From Streptomyces sp. AP-93 (GTDB lineage Bacteria > Actinomycetota > Actinomycetes > Streptomycetales > Streptomycetaceae), in the NCBI RefSeq assembly GCF_022808175.1, contig NZ_JALGBX010000002.1, positions 248,001 through 312,000 on the forward strand: 64,000 nt of DNA, in the 5' to 3' direction. The number at the start of each line of letters is the position of its first letter. Within the stretch, counting starts at the first letter, position 1. This document shows, one piece after another, positions 50,601-58,686 of this stretch. The notes beneath the pieces were generated by a model. It worked only from the letters and a program-made list of their open reading frames with translations, made no database searches and had not been told where the DNA came from. A program made the position numbers and the translations under genes.

Positions 50601-51655
50601 TACGTGGTCCCCATCGCGGTGCGGACCTCGGCCAGGGTGGCTTCGGCGACCGCGTTCGCGCGCTCGTTGCCGCGCCGCAGGACGTCCCGTACGTGGCCCC
50701 GGTCGGCCGCCAGCTCCGTACGGCGCGCCCGCAGCGGGGCGAGGTGTTCGTTGACGGCCTCGGTGACGGCCTTCTTCAGCTGGGCCGCGCCGCCGTCGCC
50801 GATCTCCTCCGCGACCGACTCCGGGTCGCGGCCCTGGCACAGCGCGGCGAGCAGGACGAGGCTGGAGACCTCGGGGCGGGCGGCCGGGTCGTAGGTGATG
50901 CGGCGGACCGCGTCGGTCTTGGCGCCCTTGAGGAGGCGGGCGGTCTCGTCGGCGGTGGCCGACAGGGCGATCGCGTTGCCCCGGGACTTGCTCATCTTGG
51001 TGCCGTCCGTACCGAGCAGCAGCGGCGCGGCGGACAGCAGGGCGTCGGGCTCGGGGAAGACCGGCCCGTTCGCCCCGTAGCGCTCGTTGAAGCGGCGGGC
51101 GATGGTGCGGGTGACCTCCAGGTGCGGGAGCTGGTCCTGCCCCACGGGCACCACGCCGGCCTTGCAGAAGAGGATGTCGGCGGCCTGGTGCACCGGATAG
51201 GTGAACATCAGCCCGCTCACCGACGCCTGCCGGGAGTGCGCGATCTCGTCCTTGACGGTGGGATTGCGGCGCAGTTCCGCCACCGACACCAGCGAGAGGA
51301 AGGGCAGCAGGAGCTGGTTGAGGGCGGGCAGCGCGCTGTGCGCGAAGACCGTGGAGCGTTCGGGGTCGATCCCGGCGGCCAGGTAGTCGAGCACGAGCTC
51401 CTCGACGTGCTCGCCGAGGCGGTCGGCCACGTCCCGGTCGGTGAGCACCTGGTAGTCGGCCACGATCACGAAGGTGTCCACGCCCAGGTCCTGGAGCCGT
51501 ACCCGGCCCTGCAGGGTCCCGAACCAGTGCCCCAGGTGCAGCCGCCCGGTCGGCCGGTCCCCGGTCAGGACCCGGAAGCTCCCCGGATCGGCGGCGATCC
51601 GCTCCTCCAGCTCGGCGCTGCGCCGACGCGCCGCCGACAGGTCGTACGTACTCAC
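50597..51655 (-). CDS. trpS: tryptophanyl-tRNA synthetase, auxiliary type
   Basis: A 352-residue class I TrpRS. The HIGH-type motif reads RPTGRLHLGHWFG and the KMSKS loop GTKMSKSRGN. TYPVHQAADILFCKAGVVPVGQDQLPH binds Trp/adenylate. The sequence follows the second (auxiliary) TrpRS group, like Streptomyces TrpRS1 and Deinococcus TrpRS II (VRLQDLGVDTFVIVADYQVLTD), rather than the housekeeping enzyme. Auxiliary enzymes in streptomycetes confer resistance to Trp analogues such as indolmycin. GTG 51655 follows AGGAGCAG. Its 5' leader has Trp-rich in-frame codons. Confidence 0.93.
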   Translation of the reverse strand: MSTYDLSAARRRSAELEERIAADPGSFRVLTGDRPTGRLHLGHWFGTLQGRVRLQDLGVDTFVIVADYQVLTDRDVADRLGEHVEELVLDYLAAGIDPERSTVFAHSALPALNQLLLPFLSLVSVAELRRNPTVKDEIAHSRQASVSGLMFTYPVHQAADILFCKAGVVPVGQDQLPHLEVTRTIARRFNERYGANGPVFPEPDALLSAAPLLLGTDGTKMSKSRGNAIALSATADETARLLKGAKTDAVRRITYDPAARPEVSSLVLLAALCQGRDPESVAEEIGDGGAAQLKKAVTEAVNEHLAPLRARRTELAADRGHVRDVLRRGNERANAVAEATLAEVRTAMGTTY

Positions 51656-51660
51656 GGGCT

Positions 51661-51781
51661 GCTCCTGCTCTCCACGCGGGGACGGGCGGTCGGCCGGCCC
51701 GCCGGTCGTCACACCAGATCCAGACCAGATGATCCAGATATAGCCGACAAACCAGGGCAATCGGCGGCGCGAGTGCCGCAA
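51661..51781 (-). promoter_or_regulatory. trpS 5' leader with Trp codons and GC-rich inverted repeat
   Basis: Upstream of trpS and in its frame the minus strand reads W-F-V-G-Y-I-W-I-I-W (51752-51723), encoded largely by ATCTGG units. It is followed by GGCGG/CCGCC inverted repeats (about 51682-51702) and the SD. The auxiliary trpRS of S. coelicolor is known to use ribosome-mediated attenuation, so this may be an attenuator. However, no strong start codon or in-frame stop delimits a leader peptide. Confidence 0.4.
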
Positions 51782-51940
51782 AGGGAGAACCGGCGACCCG
51801 ATTGCCGACGAAAGACCCGGCGGAGCAAGGCCGAAGGGCGGTGCAGAGGCAGGGACGAGCGACAGCCGCGGCCGGCTACGCCCTGGGCCGCCGGAACCAG
51901 GCCGCGCTCTCCTTCCTCAGGCAGCAGGACAGCACCACGA

Positions 51941-52564
51941 TCACTCCGATCCCCCCTGCGCGGTTCCGGAGGCGTACGAGGAGACCAGGCGCGCGAGGTG
52001 CCGGCCCGCCAGGAGGAGGGGGGTGCGGTCCCGGGTGACCTGGGAGGTCATCTCGGCGCCCTCCAGGGTGTTGATCACGGTGACCGCCAGGTCGCGTGCC
52101 TCCGCCTCCGGGTGGCCGCAGGCCAGGAGCTTCGCGGCGACGAGCTCCTGCCAGTTCGCGAAGGCCCGGGCGCAGGCCGCCTGGAGCTCCGGCAGGCGGC
52201 CGACCGACTCCAGGGCCGTGGCCGTCACGGGGCAGCCGTCGCGCCAGTCGGATTCCTCCAGCGCCCCGGCGAGCAGCTCCGCGACGGCCTCCACGGCGCG
52301 CACCGGGTCCGCGTGGGCGGACAGCCCGGAGCGGAGCATCTCGGCGAACTCCTCGTCGCCGAAGTGGATCGCGGCGACCGCGAGCTCCTGCTTGCCTCCC
52401 GGGAAGAAGTGGTAGAGCGAGCCCAGGGTGGCTTCCGCCTCGCGGACGAGCTGCTTGACCGGCGTGTTCTCGTACCCGCCGTGCTGGAGGAGGCGCGAGG
52501 CGGTGCGCACCAGCCGCTCCCGCGTCCCGAGTCCGTCCGCCGTCTTCACCTCTGCTGCTGCCAT
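51941..52564 (-). CDS. TetR family regulator, LmrA/YxaF-like
   Basis: A 207-residue regulator. The HTH at about 12-58 reads TRERLVRTASRLLQHGGYEN, then VKQLVREAEATLGSLYHFFPGGKQEL. The C-terminal domain matches the LmrA/YxaF type (FGDEEFAEML, GCPVTATALE). ATG 52564 lies directly beside three repeated cgttcgttc sites shared with the divergent imine-reductase-like gene, so self-repression and control of that gene are likely. The YxaF/LmrA group often responds to flavonoids or drugs. Confidence 0.9.
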   Translation of the reverse strand: MAAAEVKTADGLGTRERLVRTASRLLQHGGYENTPVKQLVREAEATLGSLYHFFPGGKQELAVAAIHFGDEEFAEMLRSGLSAHADPVRAVEAVAELLAGALEESDWRDGCPVTATALESVGRLPELQAACARAFANWQELVAAKLLACGHPEAEARDLAVTVINTLEGAEMTSQVTRDRTPLLLAGRHLARLVSSYASGTAQGGSE

Positions 52565-52589
52565 GGAGGAAACCCTACCCCGGGATCTA

Positions 52590-52656
52590 GATAGAGCGTT
52601 CGTTCCAGTGCGTGCTACGTTCGTTCCGAGCGCTGGATAGAGCGTTCGTTCTAGTG
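52590..52656. promoter_or_regulatory. TetR (LmrA-type) operator cluster
   Basis: gatagagcgttcgttcYagtg occurs at 52590-52610 and 52636-52656, and cgttcgttc again at 52618-52626. Each long copy is a partial palindrome (TAGA-CG--CG-TCTA), like LmrA/YxaF operators. The 126-bp divergent region is mostly these sites. Confidence 0.7.
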
Positions 52657-52689
52657 ATGGATGACCGGCACACCGAGGAGAGCTCTGCC

Positions 52690-53577
52690 ATGAACCAGGT
52701 CACCGCCAGCCCCACCGTCACCGTCATCGGACTCGGCCCCATGGGTCAGGCCATGGCCGCCGCCTACCTGGACGCCGGGTACGAGGTCACCGTCTGGAAC
52801 CGCAGCCCCGGCAAGGACACCGAGCTCGTGGCGCGCGGCGCGCGGCGGGCCGGCAGCGCCGCCGAGGCGGTCGCGGCGAGCGGGCTGACCGTGCTCAGCC
52901 TCATCGACGTGGACGCCCTGTACACCGCCCTCGGGGACGCCGACCTCGGCGGCCGGGTCCTGGCCAACCTCTCCTCCGACGTGCCCGACAAGGCCCGGGC
53001 GGCCGCCCGCTGGGTGCAGGAGCGCGGGGCCGAGTACCTCACCGGCGGGGTGAACGTACCGCCCGGCGGCATCGGCCAGGAGGGGTCCTCGATCTTCGTC
53101 AGCGGCCCCGAGGAGGTCTACGCGGCTCACCGCGAGGCGCTCGACGTGCTCGCCGCCACCGACTACCGGGGCTCCGACCCCGGGTACGCGCAGCTCTACT
53201 ACCAGCTCAACATGATCATGTTCTGGACCGCGTACACCGGCTGGTACCAGGCCCTCGCCGTCGCCCGGGCCAACGGCCTGACGGCCGCGGACATCGTGCC
53301 GTACGCCGGCTACACGGCCGACAGCATGCGCGGCTTCTACGAGGGAGGCGCCCCGCTGATCGACGCGGACGCGCACGAGGGCACGTACGAGCGCCTCGCC
53401 ATGTGCGCGGCGAGCGTGGAGCACATCCTCCACACCGCCGCCGACTCCGGTGTGGACACCGGGATCCTGGCCGCGCACGCCGACCTGTACCGCCGCGGGG
53501 TCGCCGCGGGCTTCGGCGCCGACAGCAGCTCGCGGCTGATCGGACTGCTGGGTGCGGACGCGCCCCGGGACCGGTAG
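52690..53577 (+). CDS. NADP-binding dehydrogenase, imine-reductase-like
   Basis: A 295-residue protein of the 6-phosphogluconate/3-hydroxyacid dehydrogenase superfamily, closest in outline to imine reductases. Rossmann motif GLGPMGQAMAAAYLDAGYEVTVWNR is followed by NLSSDVPDKARAAARW, YLTGGVNVPPGGIG and the helix DPGYAQLYYQLNMIMFW. Many imine reductases have a catalytic Asp in YYQAQLDVF; the aligned position here is Ile (YYQLNMIMF), so activity may differ. ATG 52690 follows GGAGAG. It is controlled in all likelihood by the divergent LmrA-like repressor. Confidence 0.85.
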   Translation: MNQVTASPTVTVIGLGPMGQAMAAAYLDAGYEVTVWNRSPGKDTELVARGARRAGSAAEAVAASGLTVLSLIDVDALYTALGDADLGGRVLANLSSDVPDKARAAARWVQERGAEYLTGGVNVPPGGIGQEGSSIFVSGPEEVYAAHREALDVLAATDYRGSDPGYAQLYYQLNMIMFWTAYTGWYQALAVARANGLTAADIVPYAGYTADSMRGFYEGGAPLIDADAHEGTYERLAMCAASVEHILHTAADSGVDTGILAAHADLYRRGVAAGFGADSSSRLIGLLGADAPRDR

Positions 53578-53696
53578 GAGCGCCGCCCCTTTTCCTTTCA
53601 GAGGAACCGACGGTGACAACCCGTCAGTAATGTGGAAAATAACCAATGTGTCGACCTATATCGGAAGGTTAAGCTGAAGTAAATTCCTGGGGTTCC

Positions 53697-54059
53697 TTGT
53701 TTGCGGAAGGTGCAGATTACTTGAGTCCACATTGCACTTTCTGCCAACTCAACGAACGGGACCAGTGCGACAAGGAAACGGGATGGATACGTCAGGGATT
53801 ACCCCGCATATTCGATCTCTCCGATCGGGAACTCCAGGTGTTCTATTTGATGGCGTGGGGCCCCTCGAATGATGGGCTCGCGGAGAGTCTCGAGATGGCT
53901 GTTCGTACGGTGAAATTTCATCTGGAGAACATCCGCGGCAAACTGGGCGGCCTATCCCGCGTCCAGACGTGCGTACTCGCAGTGCATCACCGGATCGCCA
54001 CCTGCCCCACCGGACACGGATGCGGAGATGATCACGGCACGGACGGCCCTCGGACATAG
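53697..54059 (+). CDS. LuxR-type HTH regulator with Cys motif and TTA codon
   Basis: A protein of up to 120 residues; TTG 53697 or TTG 53718 could be the start. The N-terminus has a cluster SPHCTFCQLNERDQC that could bind metal. A LuxR/GerE HTH follows (FDLSDRELQVFYLMAWGPSNDGLAESLEMAVRTVKFHLENIRGKLG). There is no receiver domain. The codon at 53799-53801 is TTA, so translation should need the bldA tRNA. The 60 bases at 53641-53700 hold only 26 G/C, far below neighbours, which suggests recent acquisition or a special regulatory role. The 3' end overlaps the DUF3152 gene by 28 bp. Confidence 0.8.
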   Translation: MFAEGADYLSPHCTFCQLNERDQCDKETGWIRQGLPRIFDLSDRELQVFYLMAWGPSNDGLAESLEMAVRTVKFHLENIRGKLGGLSRVQTCVLAVHHRIATCPTGHGCGDDHGTDGPRT

Positions 54060-54880
54060 CGGCCGTTCGTGTCGTACGGCCACGCGTTTGACCGGCAGGA
54101 ACCCAGCCCCTTGATCTGCTGCATCATCGCGGGTGCGAGTGCGCCGGGACCGGCGCAGCCCTCGTGCCCGCGGCCTATTTCGTGGCCCACTTCATGGTTG
54201 ATGATGAGTGCCCGGTACTCCTCGACCGGCCCGTCGAACTGCGGGGAACCCTGCACCCAGCGCTTCAGGTTGACCACCACCGTGTGTCCTGTCCGGCAGT
54301 TCACGTTGCCGCGGCTCTCCGGCGTGGTCACATCGCACAGACGGTCGGTGGTCCCGGGCGTGGCCACTTTGACCGTGAACTCCACGGGCCCCGAGGAAAC
54401 GAGCTGGAATCCGTACGCCTTGTTCCTCGTCCAGCCGCGCGGATGCCCGAGGACGTCGGCCACTGCTCGCGCGGTCTGCGGCCCGTTCAGCTGGATCCCG
54501 TCCTCGATCTCCACCCGGTAGCGCCGGATCCGCCCCTGCCCCTGGGCCTTGCCCTGGGCCTGCACGACCTTGAAGGTGCCCGGGCCGGTATCCGGCACGG
54601 CGGTGCCGGGAGTTGCCGACGGAGAAGGTGACGGCGGCGGCGAGGCCGAGGGGGACGGTGAGGGCGTGGGGGACGGTAAGGCCGTGGGTGTCGGCGCCTG
54701 GCTCCCGCTCGGCTCCACCAGCGCTTGCTGCGCCGGCGGCTCGGACGGTATCGGCCGGAGCACGATGACCGCCCCCGCCCCGGCGCAGGCCGCCGCCGCC
54801 ACGACTGCGGCCGCCAGGGCGCGTTTACTCCTACGGCGCCGTACCGCGACAGGGGTCGGCCGGGCTGCTCGCTTCCCCAC
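54032..54880 (-). CDS. DUF3152 secreted putative zinc metalloprotein
   Basis: A 282-residue protein with one N-terminal helix (ALAAAVVAAAACAGAGAVIVL), a Ser/Pro/Thr stalk (about 55-95) and a DUF3152 domain. That domain contains INHEVGHEIGRGHEGC, a zincin-like HExxHxxGxxH motif suitable for zinc binding. Three more cysteines lie in the domain. It is thus probably an anchored extracellular peptidase, although no activity is known for DUF3152. GTG 54880 starts 3 bp after the upstream lipoprotein stop, so the two are co-transcribed. Confidence 0.88.
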   Translation of the reverse strand: MGKRAARPTPVAVRRRRSKRALAAAVVAAAACAGAGAVIVLRPIPSEPPAQQALVEPSGSQAPTPTALPSPTPSPSPSASPPPSPSPSATPGTAVPDTGPGTFKVVQAQGKAQGQGRIRRYRVEIEDGIQLNGPQTARAVADVLGHPRGWTRNKAYGFQLVSSGPVEFTVKVATPGTTDRLCDVTTPESRGNVNCRTGHTVVVNLKRWVQGSPQFDGPVEEYRALIINHEVGHEIGRGHEGCAGPGALAPAMMQQIKGLGSCRSNAWPYDTNGRYVRGPSVP

Positions 54881-54883
54881 GGG

Positions 54884-55834
54884 TCAGGACGCGGCGATCA
54901 GTGAGGCGGCGAGCTTGATGCGCTCGTCGAGCTGCTTCTTCGCCCGGTCCAGGGTCTCGGCGTTCTGCTCGACCAGCCGCTTCTGGTAGGCGGTCTCCAC
55001 CGTGTACCAGATACCCACCAGGTTGGTCTCCTTCTTGCACTGCACGTCCTGCTTGGCGATGGCAATCGCCTTCGGGCCGCTGAAGTTGGAGTCGTCGATG
55101 CCGGGTGGCGGGCCCATCGGGCTGTCCACGGTGTACCCGGCCTTCCCCATGCACTCGCTCCACGACTTGATGGCCTTGCGGACCCGGCTGTCCTCCTGGG
55201 AGCGGGCGTAGCCGTCGAAGCGGAAGTTCTGCGAGACCATGATGTCCACCGAGTCCTTGGACGGCGCGTACAGCTTGAGGAAGCTTTCGCGCCGGCAGCC
55301 GCCGGCCGGGACCTTCTGCCCGCCGACGACCGTGGCCGCCACATCGGACTTCTCCGCTTCTTCCTGGTTCATCGGGACCGGCAGGGAGGGGTCTACCTCC
55401 AGGCCGCCCAGCACCAGCTTCTCGTTGGGCCCCATGGGTTTCTGCGGCGGCTTCTGGGTGCGGCCGATCTCCGGGTTCGTGTAGCCGTACTGGGCCGCCT
55501 CGGCGGCATCGGAGAGTCCGTACCGTCGGCCTTCGTCGCCGGTGGCCGCCGAGCCGGCCGACCGCCGCAGCTCGTAGCGGAACCCGTAGCGTCGCATGCA
55601 CTGGTCGATGAGTACGTCCTGCGCCTCGTCGAGCAGCCCGCTCTGCTGGGCGTTCGGCTCGTAGGAGGCCAGGGGGAAGGCGAGGGTCTTGCTTTCGAGC
55701 AGCACCGGCACGGCGCCGATCGAGGGTTCCTCGCCGGAGTCGCCGCCGCCCGACTGTGAGCACCCGGTCAGAAGGAGCGTCAGCACGGCTGTGGACACCG
55801 TCAGGGCAGTAGGTACGGGACGCGGCGCAAACAT
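54884..55834 (-). CDS. Cys-rich lipoprotein, unknown
   Basis: A 316-residue lipoprotein with lipobox LLLTGC (Cys25). The mature part has four cysteines in patterns QCMRRYGF, GGCRRESF, SECMGKAGY and QCKKET. The C-M-x3-G pattern recurs in the 56570 lipoprotein (ACMRANG), suggesting the two are distant relatives. The end is a predicted coiled coil (AETLDRAKKQLDERIKLAA). It is followed by DUF3152 with a 3-bp gap and preceded by a hairpin. The role is unknown; such lipoproteins often accompany MacB-type exporters in actinobacteria. Confidence 0.85.
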   Translation of the reverse strand: MFAPRPVPTALTVSTAVLTLLLTGCSQSGGGDSGEEPSIGAVPVLLESKTLAFPLASYEPNAQQSGLLDEAQDVLIDQCMRRYGFRYELRRSAGSAATGDEGRRYGLSDAAEAAQYGYTNPEIGRTQKPPQKPMGPNEKLVLGGLEVDPSLPVPMNQEEAEKSDVAATVVGGQKVPAGGCRRESFLKLYAPSKDSVDIMVSQNFRFDGYARSQEDSRVRKAIKSWSECMGKAGYTVDSPMGPPPGIDDSNFSGPKAIAIAKQDVQCKKETNLVGIWYTVETAYQKRLVEQNAETLDRAKKQLDERIKLAASLIAAS

Positions 55835-55868
55835 AAAACTCCGATGCGGGGACGGCTAGGATGCGGAG

Positions 55869-55909
55869 CACGGCAGCTCCGCGCGGCGTATACGCGCGGA
55901 GCTGCCGTG
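55869..55909. terminator. 17-bp stem hairpin
   Basis: CACGGCAGCTCCGCGCG (55869-55885) pairs with CGCGCGGAGCTGCCGTG (55893-55909) around a 7-nt loop. It separates the 55937 secreted gene from the downstream lipoprotein, so most transcripts probably end here. Confidence 0.85.
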
Positions 55910-55936
55910 TCGCTTGCGAGGTCTAGGCGGATGTGC

Positions 55937-56332
55937 CTAGGCGATGTAGGCGGAGGAGATGGTGTTCTTGAAGGTCGAGCTGGCGTTGCCCTTGTAGCCG
56001 GCCGGGATGAAGCCGTCGGTGCCCCCACCGTTCCAGTCGGTGTGCACGCTCCACCGCAAGGAGTCCTGGTTCGAGTAGGACTCGGTGTTGTCGTTCGTGG
56101 TGGATCCGGCGCAGCTCTGCGAACCCTTGAAGGAGTCGTCGGCGAAGTTCGTGTCAGAGATGTAGAGGTCGAAGACCGAGTTCTGCTGGTTCTGGAAGCA
56201 GAACAGGCCGAACTCCCCGGACGTGAGCCAGCCGTCCTTGCCGGCGGCCGAGGCCGTACCGGCGCTGACGCCGATGGTGCCGAGAATCAGGCCGGCAGCC
56301 GCGACGGCGCGCAGGGAATTACGAAGCTTCAT
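55937..56332 (-). CDS. small secreted protein, I36-like character
   Basis: A 131-residue exported protein: signal peptide (KLRNSLRAVAAAGLILGTIG, then SAGTASA) and an approximately 100-residue Asn/Ser/Thr-rich beta-type mature domain with two cysteines (GLFCFQNQ and SQSCAGS). This resembles small crystallin-like/peptidase-inhibitor I36 proteins (GEFGLFCF..., many Asn and aromatic residues), but the match is loose. ATG 56332. It is monocistronic between two terminator/operator regions and divergent from the lipoprotein-exporter operon. Confidence 0.8.
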   Translation of the reverse strand: MKLRNSLRAVAAAGLILGTIGVSAGTASAAGKDGWLTSGEFGLFCFQNQQNSVFDLYISDTNFADDSFKGSQSCAGSTTNDNTESYSNQDSLRWSVHTDWNGGGTDGFIPAGYKGNASSTFKNTISSAYIA

Positions 56333-56419
56333 CAGTCATCTCTTTCATTAAAGGCGTTGTGACTTTCGATGGTCGAGGTCTAGGCCATTGCAGGCCGGGC
56401 CCTGACCGTCAACGAGTGG

Positions 56420-56510
56420 ATCACGCCATGGCGGGCGTTTACAACTGCCCTTGAGTGCAGGTGCGCGATCACGCCATGGCGTGATTCCCACCTGCACTCG
56501 AGTACAGGTA
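56420..56510. promoter_or_regulatory. nested palindromes between secreted-protein and exporter operons
   Basis: The perfect 18-bp palindrome ATCACGCCATGGCGTGAT (56468-56485) is framed by an 11-bp inverted repeat GAGTGCAGGTG (56453-56463)/CACCTGCACTC (56489-56499). A second half of the palindrome (atcacgccatggcg) lies at 56420-56433, and a third gag-t-caggt unit at about 56500. A dimeric regulator binding several sites here could control both divergent units. Confidence 0.65.
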
Positions 56511-56569
56511 ACGCGATCGCGTTTGTCACTTAGGGTGTCGGTGATACGCGATGCCTCAGGAGGACTGCT

Positions 56570-57088
56570 GTGCCATTCCGACGAGCCCGATTTGTGGCCG
56601 CCCCAGCTTTGCTTTCGACCGTTCTTCTGCTGTCCGGCTGCTCGGGTTCGCCCTCCGCTTCACCCTCCGTTTCGCCCTCCACTTCTGCTCCGCAATCCGG
56701 GCGGTCCAAGGGAGCGGTCGATCCGAAGCAGGCCGACTTTTTCCAGTGCCTCAAGGAAAAGGGGCTGCCGATGAAGGAAACGGATTCCGGTATTCCGGTC
56801 GTGGATTCGAGCAAGGCGGATCTGACCAAGGTCAAGGAAGCCGAAGCCGCCTGCGAGAGCCGCCGGTCGGTTCCGCCGGCGACCCCCGAAGAGCTCGCCG
56901 CGGCGAAGACGTTCACCGCTTGCATGCGGGCGAACGGGGTGGCGAACTTCCCCGATCCCGATCCGAAGACTGCCCAGCACGACATGGAAGAGCTCGGCCT
57001 GAAGGAGTCACCGGAGGGGGGCAACGCCTTGAAGAAGTGCGGTGGCCGGCCTCAGTCGGTGACCAGCGGGCAGGGCGCCACCGGATGA
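56570..57088 (+). CDS. Cys-rich lipoprotein, first gene of exporter operon
   Basis: A 172-residue lipoprotein from GTG 56570 with CAGGAGGACT ahead. Lipobox LLLSGC (Cys24), Ser/Pro-rich stalk, then a domain with FFQCLKEKG, EAACESRRS, FTACMRANGVANFPDPDP and ALKKCGG. Its C-x3-4-G-x-x-x-PDP pattern is typical of small actinobacterial lipoproteins beside MacB-like transporters. The stop overlaps the ATG of the adaptor gene (ATGA). It may bind a ligand that is exported by the downstream complex. Confidence 0.87.
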   Translation: MPFRRARFVAAPALLSTVLLLSGCSGSPSASPSVSPSTSAPQSGRSKGAVDPKQADFFQCLKEKGLPMKETDSGIPVVDSSKADLTKVKEAEAACESRRSVPPATPEELAAAKTFTACMRANGVANFPDPDPKTAQHDMEELGLKESPEGGNALKKCGGRPQSVTSGQGATG

Positions 57089-58686
57089 CGGGGGACACGG
57101 GGGCCACAGGGCCCATGGCGGAGATAAGCCCCGCAGAGCCCGCCGGGGAGTCCGAAGGCGCTGAGCCCTCCGCCGGTCTGTCCCGGCGTCGCACGTGGGT
57201 GGCGGCCGTCGCGGTGGGGGCCGTACTGCTGTCCGCCGCCGGTGTCGCCGCCTCGCTGGTGATCAAGTCGCCGGCGCAGACCGCTGCCGAGGCCGGTCCG
57301 CCGCCGTTGGACGTGCTCGTCGCGCGGGTGGAGAAGCGCGTGCTGCGTGACACCGTCATCGTGCGCGGCACGGTCACCTCCGCCCAGGCCGTCCAGGTCA
57401 CCCCGGCGGTGGCGGGCGGGGAGGGTTCCGGCCCTCCCGTGGTGACCAAGGTCGCCGTTCGTCCGGGCGATCCCGTCCGGGCGGGCAAGGTGCTCCTGGA
57501 GGTGTCCGGCCGTCCCGTCTTCGCCCTGCCCGGCGCGCTGCCGGTGTACCGGGACCTGAAGCCGGGTGCCACCGGTGACGACGTGAAGCAGCTCCAGAAG
57601 GCCCTCGCCGGGCTCGGCCACGGAACGGGATCCGACCGGTCGGGCATCTTCGGCGCCGGTACGAAGGCGGCGCTGGCCTCCTTCTACAAGTCGATCGGCT
57701 ACGACCCGTTGCCCGCCGTCGCCGACCGGGGTGAGGCCGTGAAGTCCGCCGAGGACGCGGTCACTTCGGCCGAGCGCTCCGTGGAGGACGCCAAGGCCGC
57801 TGCGAAGGCCGCGAACACGGGTTCCTCGGGCGGTACGGGGAGTACGGGTTCCTCGGGCGCCGAGGGCTCCAAGGGCACCTCGGGTTCGGGGAGTACCGGT
57901 GGCAAGGGGTCCGGTCAGGACGCTGCCCGGTCCGTGGCGCGCGCCCAGGAGGACCTGACCAAGGCCCGCGAGCGCCTCACCGAGGCCCGCGCGGCGGCCG
58001 GACCCATGGTCCCGGCCGGCGAGGTCGTCTTCCTGGAGTCCTTCCCCGCCCGCGCCGACACGGTCAGCGTCCGCCCGGGCTCGCCGGTCAGCGGCGCCGC
58101 GATGACCCTGTCCGCGGGCGCGCTGGTCGTACGGGGCCAGCTCGCCGAGCACCAGAAGGGCCTGGTCCGCGCCGGGCAGAAGGTCGAGATCCTCTCCGAG
58201 ACCAGCGGGGTCACGGTGGCCGCCGAGGTGCTGTCGGTCGCGGACACCGCGTCGGCGCCACCCGCCGCGCCGAACGGCGGCCAGGGGGACGGGCAGGGCC
58301 AGCAGGCTCCTGCTCCCGGCGGTCCGAGCGGGTACGAGATGCTCGTACGGCCCGTCGCCGCGCTGGACTCCAAACTCGCGGGCCAGGACGTACGGCTGAC
58401 CGTGGAGGCCGCCGCGACCGACGGGAACGCGCTGGTCGTTCCGGTGACCGCCGTCTCCGCCGGGACCGACGGCCGTACCAGTGTCACCGTCGTGGACGGT
58501 ACGGGAGCCCAGCGCCGGGTCGAGATAAGGCCCGGGACGACCGGCGACGGCTACGTGGAGATCCGGCCCACCGGCGACGGCGCCCTCGCGGACGGCGACT
58601 CGGTCGTCATCGGAGTCAACCCGGGCGTCCCGAACAAACAGACCAGCGGCAAGGCCGACGGCGGTAAGAACGGCGGCGGTTCATGA
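57085..58686 (+). CDS. membrane-fusion (adaptor) protein with peptidoglycan-binding domain
   Basis: A 533-residue protein with an N-terminal helix (WVAAVAVGAVLLSAAGVAASLV) and a first HlyD/biotinyl-like segment (VIVRGTVTSAQAVQVTP, VAVRPGDPVRAGKVLLEVSG). A PG_binding_1 domain follows (LKPGATGDDVKQLQKALAGL, then GAGTKAALASFY; about 160-210), then a coiled coil broken by a Gly/Ser linker (about 235-320) and the remaining beta barrels. This MacA-like layout in Gram-positives links an ABC exporter to the wall. ATG 57085 overlaps the previous stop; the stop overlaps the ATPase start. Confidence 0.88.
   Translation: MTGDTGATGPMAEISPAEPAGESEGAEPSAGLSRRRTWVAAVAVGAVLLSAAGVAASLVIKSPAQTAAEAGPPPLDVLVARVEKRVLRDTVIVRGTVTSAQAVQVTPAVAGGEGSGPPVVTKVAVRPGDPVRAGKVLLEVSGRPVFALPGALPVYRDLKPGATGDDVKQLQKALAGLGHGTGSDRSGIFGAGTKAALASFYKSIGYDPLPAVADRGEAVKSAEDAVTSAERSVEDAKAAAKAANTGSSGGTGSTGSSGAEGSKGTSGSGSTGGKGSGQDAARSVARAQEDLTKARERLTEARAAAGPMVPAGEVVFLESFPARADTVSVRPGSPVSGAAMTLSAGALVVRGQLAEHQKGLVRAGQKVEILSETSGVTVAAEVLSVADTASAPPAAPNGGQGDGQGQQAPAPGGPSGYEMLVRPVAALDSKLAGQDVRLTVEAAATDGNALVVPVTAVSAGTDGRTSVTVVDGTGAQRRVEIRPGTTGDGYVEIRPTGDGALADGDSVVIGVNPGVPNKQTSGKADGGKNGGGS

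Noticed and set aside
51661..51781. Translating trpS from the upstream TTG at 51781
   Set aside because: The GTG at 51655 has a strong SD and gives the family N-terminus; the upstream segment is better treated as leader.
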